Assembly (NCBI GenBank): GCA_017990155.1
Contig: JAGNOM010000017.1
Span: 1 to 17,262, forward strand
Direction: 5' to 3'
DNA: 17,262 bases
Source: Propionivibrio sp.
GTDB taxonomy: Bacteria; Pseudomonadota; Gammaproteobacteria; Burkholderiales; Rhodocyclaceae
Below, in pieces: positions 7,225 through 13,847 of this stretch; the first letter of the stretch is position 1, and each line of letters begins with the position of its first letter. The translations under genes and the position numbers were made by a program. Below the pieces are notes generated by a model. That model ran no database searches. It saw only the letters and a program-made list of their open reading frames with translations, and had not been told where the DNA came from.

Positions 7225-7653
7225 ATGAAGACTTTCTCCGCCAAATCGCATGAAGTGAAGCGCGAGTGGCTTGTGGTTGATGCCACTGACAAGGTGCTCG
7301 GGCGCCTCGCTGCTGAAATTGCTCGCCGCCTCCGTGGTAAGCACAAGCCTGAGTTTACGCCGCACGTTGATACTGGCGACTACATCGTTGTGACCAACGT
7401 TGAGAAGCTTCGCGTGACGGGTAACAAAGCTGAAGACAAAATGTACTACCGCCATACGGGATACCCTGGCGGGATTTACGAGACCAATTTCAAGAAAATG
7501 CAACAGCGTTTCCCCGGCCGAGTGCTTGAAAAAGCGGTCAAAGGGATGTTGCCGAAAGGTCCACTTGGCTACGCAATGCTCAAGAAAATGAAGTGCTACG
7601 CAGGGGCCGTCCATCCGCATGCTGCACAGCAGCCAAAAGTGCTGGAACTTTAA
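7225..7653 (+). CDS. rplM: 50S ribosomal protein L13
   Basis: The 142-residue protein has the full L13 length and pattern: MKTFSAKSHEVKREWLVVDA at the start, DKVLGRLAAEIARRLRGKHK, HVDTGDYIVVTN, YYRHTGYPGG in the middle, and the closing MLPKGPLGYAMLKKMKCYAG and HPHAAQQP. L13 is an early 23S rRNA-binding protein of the large subunit. It is followed after 9 bp by rpsI, the universal bacterial L13-S9 pair. Confidence 0.98.
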   Translation: MKTFSAKSHEVKREWLVVDATDKVLGRLAAEIARRLRGKHKPEFTPHVDTGDYIVVTNVEKLRVTGNKAEDKMYYRHTGYPGGIYETNFKKMQQRFPGRVLEKAVKGMLPKGPLGYAMLKKMKCYAGAVHPHAAQQPKVLEL

Positions 7654-7662
7654 GGGGTCGAA

Positions 7663-8055
7663 ATGGCTGGAAATTTCTATTACGGTACGGGCCGTCGCAA
7701 AAGCGCAGTTGCTCGAGTTTTCATGAAGCGTGGCTCGGGGAACATCATCGTCAACGGCAAGCCGGTTGATGAGTTCTTCTCCCGTGTGACTGGTCGCATG
7801 ATCGTTCGTCAACCATTGGAACTTGTGGATCAAGTTTCCGGGTTCGACATTCAAGTCAATGTGTCGGGTGGCGGTGAGTCAGGGCAGGCAGGAGCTGTGC
7901 GTCACGGAATTACGCGCGCTCTGATCGAATACGATGCGGATCTGAAACCCGCTCTGTCGAAAGCCGGCTTTGTTACGAGAGATGCTCGTGAAGTTGAGCG
8001 TAAGAAAGTTGGTCTGCACAAAGCACGTAGGCGCAAGCAGTTCTCCAAGCGCTAA
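7663..8055 (+). CDS. rpsI: 30S ribosomal protein S9
   Basis: The 130-residue protein is complete. It starts MAGNFYYGTGRRKSAVARVF, has GSGNIIVNGKPVDEFF and GGGESGQAGAVRHGITRAL, and ends in the basic tail GLHKARRRKQFSKR that reaches the P-site tRNA in the 30S subunit. An AAGGGG ribosome binding site precedes the ATG. The unit ends at the hairpin at 8073-8099. Confidence 0.98.
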   Translation: MAGNFYYGTGRRKSAVARVFMKRGSGNIIVNGKPVDEFFSRVTGRMIVRQPLELVDQVSGFDIQVNVSGGGESGQAGAVRHGITRALIEYDADLKPALSKAGFVTRDAREVERKKVGLHKARRRKQFSKR

Positions 8056-8072
8056 CCGGTTCCTTTGTACAG

Positions 8073-8099
8073 AAAAGCCGCCAGTTTGGCGGCTTTTTT
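8073..8099 (+). terminator. Intrinsic terminator after rpsI, probably bidirectional
   Basis: An 11-base stem (8073-8083 with 8087-8097, core GCCGCCA/TGGCGGC) with a three-base loop GTT is followed by T residues to 8099. On the minus strand the same hairpin is followed by TTTTCT, so it can also end transcription of the convergent Crp/Fnr-family gene, which stops at 8150. Confidence 0.93.
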
Positions 8100-8149
8100 G
8101 CATCCTGGGTCCGTCCTTTTGGTGCTTGTCGTGCGGCACCGCGCACTTT

Positions 8150-8920
8150 TCAGCGAGCGGTCCTGCACCGAGTTGTTGCATGCGCATCTGTAGATTGTTC
8201 GGTGCCGAAGTCGCATCCGGCTGGGCAAACGTACTTCGATAGCGCTGGAACATTTGGAATGAAGTACCCGCGGCCTTGTGGAACGATGAGTCCGGCATCC
8301 TGCAGTTCCCTGAATGCACGGGACAGGTGCGAGTTGGTGATGTTCAGTCGCGAGGCCAGCTTGTTGCGCGGGAAGGGAAGGTCAAGGCTGTAAGAGCCGT
8401 CGGGTGTTCTCGGGGCCTTGTTGAAGTGACAGAGCAGGTAGCAGACCAGCCGTGCTGTCGCTTTCTTCGTGCGGAGCGTGAGCATGTCGTTGCTTACGTA
8501 ATCAGCCCTCTGCGCGACGAGCGACAATAGGCGCCGCGAAAATGGCGGATACCGTTCTTGCCAGGTGGAAATCAATTCGTCAGGCAAGTGCAGGACAGCC
8601 GCTTCGGTCAGTGTTCTCGCCGAATACGGTAATGGGTGTGTGGTCAGGAGCGTTTCCTGGGCCAGGATGTTTCCGGCTTGCACGAAATCGATGACCTTGT
8701 CTCGCCCCTTGTCGTCTGAGACAAAAAGCTCGATGACACCGTGAATGACTAGAAAGAGACCGGGTTTGATTACCCCTGCCGTGGCGAATACTTCTTCGGC
8801 GGGAAGGTTCAATTGAACATTGACTGTGCTGTCGAGCATCTCGCTGAGAATGTCCGGGGGGATGTCCTTCAGAATCGGCGAGGATTTGACGAGGGCGAGT
8901 TCGGTGTCGTGAAATGGCAT
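8150..8920 (-). CDS. Crp/Fnr-family transcriptional regulator with cysteine-bearing C-terminal tail
   Basis: The 256-residue protein has an N-terminal cyclic-nucleotide-binding-like beta-barrel (about 10-120, with GLFLVIHGVIELFVSDDKGR), a dimerisation helix, and a C-terminal winged helix-turn-helix (about 182-222, with FPRNKLASRLNITNSHLSRA as recognition region). It lacks the N-terminal cysteine cluster of FNR, and the phosphate-binding pocket of CRP is not evident, so the ligand is unknown. After the winged helix it continues for about 35 residues with C232 and C236 (VCPAGC) and C252; C160 and C164 lie in the linker before the DNA-binding domain. It lies 29 bp downstream of pduO on the same strand and is probably co-transcribed with it. 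What it controls cannot be told from the window. Confidence 0.88.
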   Translation of the reverse strand: MPFHDTELALVKSSPILKDIPPDILSEMLDSTVNVQLNLPAEEVFATAGVIKPGLFLVIHGVIELFVSDDKGRDKVIDFVQAGNILAQETLLTTHPLPYSARTLTEAAVLHLPDELISTWQERYPPFSRRLLSLVAQRADYVSNDMLTLRTKKATARLVCYLLCHFNKAPRTPDGSYSLDLPFPRNKLASRLNITNSHLSRAFRELQDAGLIVPQGRGYFIPNVPALSKYVCPAGCDFGTEQSTDAHATTRCRTAR

Positions 8921-8949
8921 CGGGGGCTGTCTCCGTTTTCAGGGCGACG

Positions 8950-9516
8950 CTATTTCGGTTGCGTAGTTTGCTCCTTGGTGTGAGCCCAGAGAACGTCGGT
9001 TCTCCCTGCGCTTTTGTTCAATGCGCGTCCAAGCACGAACAGGAAATCGGAAAGCCGGTTGACGTACTTCCGCGCGGGGCCACTGACGCTTTCGGCGTTT
9101 CCCAGGCTGACAAGTTGACGTTCCGCGCGGCGGCAAATTGCGCGCGACATGTGTGACAAGGCCGCCGCGCGCGTTCCTCCCGGGAGGATGAATTCTTTGA
9201 GTGCGGGGAGTTCGCCGTTGAATTCCGCGATCAGCGCTTCCAGGCGCTTGATATGCATTTCTCCAATCGCATTCGACCCAGGAATGCAAATCTCGCCGCC
9301 GAGGTCAAAAAGGTCATGCTGGATTCCCAGCAAAGCGTCTCGAATTGCACCGGGAAGATCTTCTGCGAGCAGTACTCCCAAGCTAGAATTCAACTCGTCG
9401 ATGTCGCCGATGGCGGCGATTCGCAGGCAGTCCTTGGCAACCCGTGTTCCGTCGCCAAGGCCCGTTGTTCCGGAGTCTCCCGTGCGGGTTACGATTCTTG
9501 AAAGGCGATTGCCCAT
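8950..9516 (-). CDS. PduO-type cob(I)yrinic acid a,c-diamide adenosyltransferase
   Basis: The 188-residue protein transfers the adenosyl group of ATP to cob(I)alamin or related corrinoids to form adenosylcobalamin. The family motifs are intact: RIVTRTGDSGTTGLGDGTRV (7-26) for ATP binding, GDIDELNSSLG (38-48), FILPGG (109-114), then SRAICRRAERQL (124-135), and VNRLSDFLFVLGRA (152-165). The ATG at 9516 has a good AAGAGGAA ribosome binding site. A TATAAT box lies about 34 bases upstream of the start, so the leader is only about 27 nt, too short for a cobalamin riboswitch. The enzyme may serve salvage or de novo synthesis. No other cobalamin gene lies in the window. Confidence 0.93.
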   Translation of the reverse strand: MGNRLSRIVTRTGDSGTTGLGDGTRVAKDCLRIAAIGDIDELNSSLGVLLAEDLPGAIRDALLGIQHDLFDLGGEICIPGSNAIGEMHIKRLEALIAEFNGELPALKEFILPGGTRAAALSHMSRAICRRAERQLVSLGNAESVSGPARKYVNRLSDFLFVLGRALNKSAGRTDVLWAHTKEQTTQPK

Positions 9517-9549
9517 GGCGGGATTCCTCTTGGGTCGGATTGATTGGTG

Positions 9550-9555
9550 ATTATA
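9550..9555 (-). promoter_or_regulatory. Perfect -10 box upstream of the corrinoid adenosyltransferase gene
   Basis: TATAAT on the minus strand lies about 34 bases upstream of the ATG at 9516. The hexamer at the expected -35 position (CAAGAA or nearby) is poor, which might mean the promoter needs an activator. Confidence 0.45.
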
Positions 9556-9638
9556 TCGGAAGGGCCTGTTGTTCTTGTTGCCGGACAGTTGACGTCCTGG
9601 TCGCAGAGGCGGCTTCGGGCGGAAAGGAAAGAGAATTC

Positions 9639-10514
9639 ATGGTATTCAACACAGGGCTTCTGGACGATCTTACGAGTGAAGAAGGGAATCGTGTCAAACG
9701 CCTGATGGAACGCGGCGTCACCATACCCGCGCAGCCACGAGTCCTGCTCGAACTGCAGGAACAACTCGCGCGTGGGGTGTCTGATGTGCGTCTTCTTGCG
9801 CGGACCATCGGGCAAGATCCCGGAATCGGTGCCATGCTTTTCAAAGTGACTCAGGGCAGCACGTTCCGCAGGCTTCAGCCGCTCGCATCGCTTGAGCATG
9901 TTTTGCAGGCAATCGGTTTGAAACAAACGGCCAATCTCGTTCAGGCCATAGCCTTATCCACCGCCGTGCCGGCAAAGCACAATCAGAAGGCATTCGAGGC
10001 GTACTGGGCGCGGTCGCGCGCAGTCTCCGAACTGGCCATGTTGATCGCCGATGAACGTGTCGCGGTCTGTAATATTTTTCCGGACCAGGCATGTCTCGCG
10101 GGTGTTTTTCATGATTGTGGCGTTCCTGTCCTGATGCAGCGGTTCTCGTCGTATTGCCGGGAAATGAATCTGGAAGGGCAGGGGAACTGGATCGATCTGA
10201 AGCGAGAAGATGCTCGCTTTAATGCCGATCATTGCGTAATTGGCTATCTCGTGGCGCGCCACTGGAAACTGCCCGACTTTATCTGTGACGCCATTCGCTT
10301 TCATCATGACATGGCGCGCATCAATCACCACGCAGCACGGACGATGGTGGCGATTCTTCAACTCGCGTTTCACCTCTACCACCACGATCAGCATTTACCG
10401 TCGCCAGAATGGCCCGCGGTCAGTCACCAGGTGCTGGATGAACTCGGCTTGGGGCCGGACACCTTGCCCGAGTTGTCGGATATTGTTCTTGAGCGATACC
10501 ACGATGTAGCGTGA
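9639..10514 (+). CDS. HDOD domain-containing signalling protein
   Basis: The 291-residue protein consists mainly of one HDOD domain (about 25-225), with TIPAQPRVLLELQEQLA, then ARTIGQDPGIGAMLFKVTQG and LEHVLQAIGLKQTANLV. The HD pair is retained at H158-D159 (AGVFHDCGVPVL), and HH occurs at 222-223, but the usual first histidine of a metal site is R125 (YWARSRAVSEL), so phosphodiesterase activity is unlikely. HDOD proteins are generally signalling or adaptor components and not enzymes. The start at ATG 9639 is chosen for its purine-rich ribosome binding site (GGAAAGGAAAGAG) and the family pattern; the frame stays open upstream to 9444, but that part runs over the adenosyltransferase gene on the other strand. 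Confidence 0.88.
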   Translation: MVFNTGLLDDLTSEEGNRVKRLMERGVTIPAQPRVLLELQEQLARGVSDVRLLARTIGQDPGIGAMLFKVTQGSTFRRLQPLASLEHVLQAIGLKQTANLVQAIALSTAVPAKHNQKAFEAYWARSRAVSELAMLIADERVAVCNIFPDQACLAGVFHDCGVPVLMQRFSSYCREMNLEGQGNWIDLKREDARFNADHCVIGYLVARHWKLPDFICDAIRFHHDMARINHHAARTMVAILQLAFHLYHHDQHLPSPEWPAVSHQVLDELGLGPDTLPELSDIVLERYHDVA

Positions 10515-10729
10515 TGTGATGGCCGACATTGAGTCGCCCCGCGGACGTGCAGTCGAGGTTGCGCCAGTAGCAACGTCAATGCTCCGTCGAAACGTGCGCA
10601 TGGGCTGCCGGCAGGCGGGGCCAAGGGTGCAACAGCCACGAGACTGCACCATGAAAAGCTCCGAATGTAATAAGCCGCAGCCCAAGACGACTAACCCGTA
10701 CGAATGACCAACAAGAATCGGTGCGCCCC

Positions 10730-12874
10730 ATGCGTTCAGGAAAACTGTTTCTGATTCTCGTCCTGGGCTTGGCGGCCGGGCTGTTTTTTATCTTCGATCT
10801 CGGCCAGTACCTCAACCTGCAAACGCTCAAGGCGCAGCAGGTGTCCATCGAGGCCTTCCGTGAGGCGCGCCCGGTGTTTGCGATCGCGCTCTATTTCAGC
10901 ATCTATGTCCTGGTGACCGCTTTATCGCTGCCCGGCGCGACCTTGCTGACGCTCGCTGGCGGGGCCATCTTCGGATTGCTTTGGGGGACGATCATCATCT
11001 CCTTCGCGTCCACGGCGGGAGCGACGCTGGCTTTCCTGATCTCGCGCTTTCTGCTCCGCGACTGGGTCAAGGCGCGCTTCGGCCAGCGCTTGGATGCGAT
11101 TGACGAGGGCATCCGGCGTGAAGGGGCGTTCTATCTTTTCACGCTGCGGCTGGTCCCCGTTTTTCCGTTTTTCCTGCTGAACCTGCTGTTTGGCCTGACG
11201 GGGATGAAGGCGCGTACGTTCTACTGGGTCAGCCAGATCGGCATGCTCGCCGGAACGGTGGTTTACGTGAATGCCGGCACGCAGCTGGCGAAGATCGATT
11301 CGCTGGCGGGGATTGTTTCGCCGGCATTGCTCGGTTCCTTTGTTCTCCTGGGGATTTTCCCCTTGCTGGCGCGAAAAATCGTGGCGATAGGTCGCGTGAA
11401 TAAACTGTTCGCAGCGTGGAAGAAACCAGCCCGTTTCGACCGCAACCTGGTGGTTATCGGTGCCGGTAGCGCCGGGCTGGTGACGGCGTATATCGCCTCG
11501 GCGATCAAGGCCAAAGTGACGCTGGTCGAGAAGCACAAGATGGGCGGTGACTGCCTGAATACCGGCTGCGTACCGTCGAAGGCGCTGATCCGTTCGGCGA
11601 AATTGCTCTCGCACATGGCGCGCTCGAGGGAGTTCGGGATCGAGTCGGCGACAGCGGAATTCGACTTCGCGGCCGTGATGGAGCGAGTGCAATCGGTCAT
11701 CCGCACGGTGGAACCGCACGACTCGGTGGCGCGCTACAGCGAACTCGGCGTCGATGTCGTCGAAGGCAGCGCGAAGATCGTTTCGCCCTGGGAAGTGGAC
11801 ATCACCCGCAACGACGGCAGCACGCAACGCCTGACGACGCGCAGCATCGTCATCGCCGCCGGCGCGCGGCCCTTTGTTCCACCGATTCCGGGCATCGATG
11901 AAGTCGGCTACCTGACCTCGGACAACGTCTGGAATCTGCGCGAATTGCCGCGCCGGCTGGTCGTGCTCGGCGGTGGGCCGATCGGTTCGGAACTGGCGCA
12001 GGCCTTCGCTCGCCTCGGCGCGAAGGTGACGCAGGTGGAGATGGCGCCGCGCATCATGATTCGCGAAGACCCGGACGTTTCCGAGATGGTGCAGCGCCGT
12101 TTCGCGGCCGAAGGTATTGCGGTACTGGTCAATCACCGTGCCAAGCAATTCCTGATCGAGAACGGGGAGAAGGTGCTCATCGCAGAATACGAGGGGCGCG
12201 ACGTGCGCATTCCGTTCGACGCGGTGCTAGTAGCCGTCGGGCGTGTCGCCAACCTGAAGGGCTACGGCCTGGAAGAGTTGGGCATTCCCGCCGGACGCAC
12301 CGTCGAGGTCAACGAATTCCTGCAAACCAGATTCCCGAACATCTACGCCGCGGGCGATGTGGCCGGGCCGTTCCAATTTACCCATGCCGCCGCGCATCAG
12401 GCGTGGTACGCGGCGGTCAATTCGCTGTTCGATCCATTCAAGAAGTTCAAGGCCGACTACTCGGTGATCCCGTGGGCGACCTTTGTCGAACCGGAAGTCG
12501 CGCGTGTCGGCCTCAACGAGCAGGAGGCGAAGGAGAAGAACATCCCCTACGAGGCGACGGTCTACCACATCGACGATCTGGATCGGGCGATTGCCGACGG
12601 CGAAGCGCACGGTTTCGTCAAGGTGCTGACAGTCCCCGGCAAGGACCGGATTCTCGGCGTAAGCATCGTCGGCGAGCACGCCGGCGAGCTGATCGCCGAA
12701 TACGTGCTGGCTATGAAACAGGGCATCGGGCTGAACAAGATTCTCGGCACGATTCATATCTACCCGACCCTGGCCGAGGCCAACAAGTATGCGGCCGGCA
12801 ACTGGAAAAAGGCGCACGCACCGCAACGCTTGCTGGCCTGGGTGGAGCGCTTTCACGCCTGGCGACGCGGGTAA
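10730..12874 (+). CDS. Bifunctional TVP38/TMEM64 (VTT) membrane domain fused to FAD-dependent disulfide oxidoreductase
   Basis: The 714-residue protein has two parts. Residues 1-225 form a VTT/DedA-like membrane domain with hydrophobic segments and the signature LRLVPVFPFFLLNLLFGLTG (139-158). Residues 239-710 form a class I pyridine nucleotide-disulfide oxidoreductase: FAD motif GAGSAG (244-249), redox pair C275/C280 in GGDCLNTGCVPSK, NAD motif GGGPIG (414-419) with E437 suggesting NADH, and IYAAGDV (538-544). The dimerisation domain ends with HIYPTLAE, where Tyr678 stands in place of the His used by dihydrolipoamide dehydrogenase. This fusion is known in databases but its substrate is not. 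It probably passes electrons at the inner membrane. ATG 10730 is preferred over GTG 10721, but neither has a good ribosome binding site. A sigma factor gene follows after 105 bp. Confidence 0.92.
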   Translation: MRSGKLFLILVLGLAAGLFFIFDLGQYLNLQTLKAQQVSIEAFREARPVFAIALYFSIYVLVTALSLPGATLLTLAGGAIFGLLWGTIIISFASTAGATLAFLISRFLLRDWVKARFGQRLDAIDEGIRREGAFYLFTLRLVPVFPFFLLNLLFGLTGMKARTFYWVSQIGMLAGTVVYVNAGTQLAKIDSLAGIVSPALLGSFVLLGIFPLLARKIVAIGRVNKLFAAWKKPARFDRNLVVIGAGSAGLVTAYIASAIKAKVTLVEKHKMGGDCLNTGCVPSKALIRSAKLLSHMARSREFGIESATAEFDFAAVMERVQSVIRTVEPHDSVARYSELGVDVVEGSAKIVSPWEVDITRNDGSTQRLTTRSIVIAAGARPFVPPIPGIDEVGYLTSDNVWNLRELPRRLVVLGGGPIGSELAQAFARLGAKVTQVEMAPRIMIREDPDVSEMVQRRFAAEGIAVLVNHRAKQFLIENGEKVLIAEYEGRDVRIPFDAVLVAVGRVANLKGYGLEELGIPAGRTVEVNEFLQTRFPNIYAAGDVAGPFQFTHAAAHQAWYAAVNSLFDPFKKFKADYSVIPWATFVEPEVARVGLNEQEAKEKNIPYEATVYHIDDLDRAIADGEAHGFVKVLTVPGKDRILGVSIVGEHAGELIAEYVLAMKQGIGLNKILGTIHIYPTLAEANKYAAGNWKKAHAPQRLLAWVERFHAWRRG

Positions 12875-12979
12875 TCGACATGAAGCACAGGCTTCTCGTC
12901 GGTGGCGGTCTGTGCGCCGGCGGTCATTGTGCGTGGCGCGGGAAGGGCTGGATCGGATTTGAAGTAATGGGGAGAAATA

Positions 12980-13579
12980 ATGACGCTTGTAGAAAATCAA
13001 ATGATCGACACGGAATTTCTCACTGAAATTCGGCGCGACATGATCCGGTTCGCCTCTTTGCAACTCCGCGACGATTCGCTGGCTGAGGACGTGGTCCAGG
13101 AGGCGCTGCTGGGCGCGATGGCGAACGCCAAGAGTTTTTCGGGCAAATCGGCGCTCAAAACCTGGGTGTTCTCGATCCTGCGCAACAAGATTGTCGACCA
13201 GATTCGTCAAAAGAGCCGGACGACGAACGTCTCGTCGTTATCCCCCGAAGAGGCGAGTCTGGACCAGGCGTTTGAATCGCTGTTCAAGAGCAACAAACAC
13301 TGGACAGCGCAGGCCAGACCGTCCGACTGGGGCAACCCGGAGGAGTCGCTGCGCCAGCAACGATTCTGGGAAATTTTCGACGCCTGTCTGAAACACCTGC
13401 CGGAAAACACGGCCCGCGTCTTCATGATGCGGGAGTTTCTGGAATTTGAAACGGCAGAGGTTTGCGCAGAGCTGCGCCTGACGACGAGCAACTGCAACGT
13501 CATCCTTCACCGCGCGAGAAACGGCTTGCGAAAGTGCCTGCAAGGAAGTTGGTTTTCGGCCGGAGAACAGCCATGTTGA
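12980..13579 (+). CDS. ECF-type RNA polymerase sigma factor
   Basis: The 199-residue protein has a sigma-70 region 2 (about 18-80: RDDSLAEDVVQEALLGAMAN, then SALKTWVFSILRNKIVDQIR) and region 4 (about 125-187: FDACLKHLPENTARVFMMRE, then ETAEVCAELRLTTSNCNVIL and HRARNGLRKC). The linker carries the WTAQARPSDWGNPEESL stretch seen in the RpoE-like sigma factors of betaproteobacteria such as the meningococcal sigma-E. A GGGGAGA ribosome binding site precedes the ATG. Its stop codon overlaps the start of the zinc-finger gene (shared ATGTTGA), which is the usual arrangement for a sigma factor and its anti-sigma factor. Its target promoters are unknown; the oxidoreductase gene just upstream is an obvious candidate. 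Confidence 0.93.
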   Translation: MTLVENQMIDTEFLTEIRRDMIRFASLQLRDDSLAEDVVQEALLGAMANAKSFSGKSALKTWVFSILRNKIVDQIRQKSRTTNVSSLSPEEASLDQAFESLFKSNKHWTAQARPSDWGNPEESLRQQRFWEIFDACLKHLPENTARVFMMREFLEFETAEVCAELRLTTSNCNVILHRARNGLRKCLQGSWFSAGEQPC

Positions 13580-13758
13580 AATGCCGGGACGTCACGCATC
13601 TGCTATCCGAAGCGCAGGACAGAAAACTGACGCTCGCCGAGCGCTTCCAGCTCGAAGTGCATTTGGCCATGTGTGAAGGGTGCAAGAACTTCAAGGGCCA
13701 AATGGCTTTTCTGCGCGAGGCCTGCAAAAGATACTTCGGCGATCGTGACGGGCGATGA
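13573..13758 (+). CDS. Small zinc-finger anti-sigma factor candidate (zf-HC2)
   Basis: The 61-residue protein has the ZAS/zf-HC2 pattern, H30-x3-C34-x2-C37 (HLAMCEGC), and C4 near the N-terminus as a possible further ligand. It has no membrane segment, so it is a soluble cytoplasmic protein. Small proteins of this kind, encoded directly after an ECF sigma gene and overlapping it, bind the sigma factor and release it when the cysteines are oxidised or zinc is lost. The 7-nt overlap at 13573-13579 predicts translational coupling and matched amounts. The assignment as anti-sigma factor is by motif and position. Confidence 0.85.
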   Translation: MLKCRDVTHLLSEAQDRKLTLAERFQLEVHLAMCEGCKNFKGQMAFLREACKRYFGDRDGR

Positions 13759-13767
13759 TCACCGATG

Positions 13768-13787
13768 CGCGAACCCGTTCGGGCGCG
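13768..13787. terminator. Weak hairpin between convergent zf-HC2 and xerD genes
   Basis: CGCG (13768-13771) pairs with CGCG (13784-13787) and CCC (13774-13776) with GGG (13781-13783) around loop GTTC, with an AA bulge. No T run follows on either strand, so intrinsic termination is doubtful. Confidence 0.25.
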
Positions 13788-13847
13788 TCGTTGGCTTTCA
13801 TCGCCTCGTTCCTGATGCAGGAGGGTAGACGTACTTTCGCTCACGGC

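Noticed and set aside
7144..7854. Long minus-strand open frame (236 codons) opposite rplM and rpsI
   Set aside because: It lies fully antisense to two certain ribosomal protein genes, has no family resemblance, and follows from their codon usage.
10516..10707. Frame of 63 codons between the HDOD and oxidoreductase genes
   Set aside because: No ribosome binding site or family features; composition looks non-coding. The gap also holds a GGTGCA/TGCACC inverted repeat (10626-10650) without a T run, not convincing as a terminator.
10922..12148. Minus-strand open frame of 408 codons opposite the oxidoreductase gene
   Set aside because: Arg/His/Asp/Gln-rich low-complexity product typical of an antisense frame in a high-GC gene; the plus-strand protein has all its family motifs.
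12881..13026. Possible small protein of 48 residues starting MKHRLLVGGG before the sigma gene
   Set aside because: It overlaps the sigma gene start by 47 nt in another frame, has no clear ribosome binding site, and its end is only the shadow of the sigma frame.
12227..13210. Minus-strand open frame of 327 codons across the oxidoreductase and sigma genes
   Set aside because: Antisense to two supported genes, with no recognisable domain or ribosome binding site.
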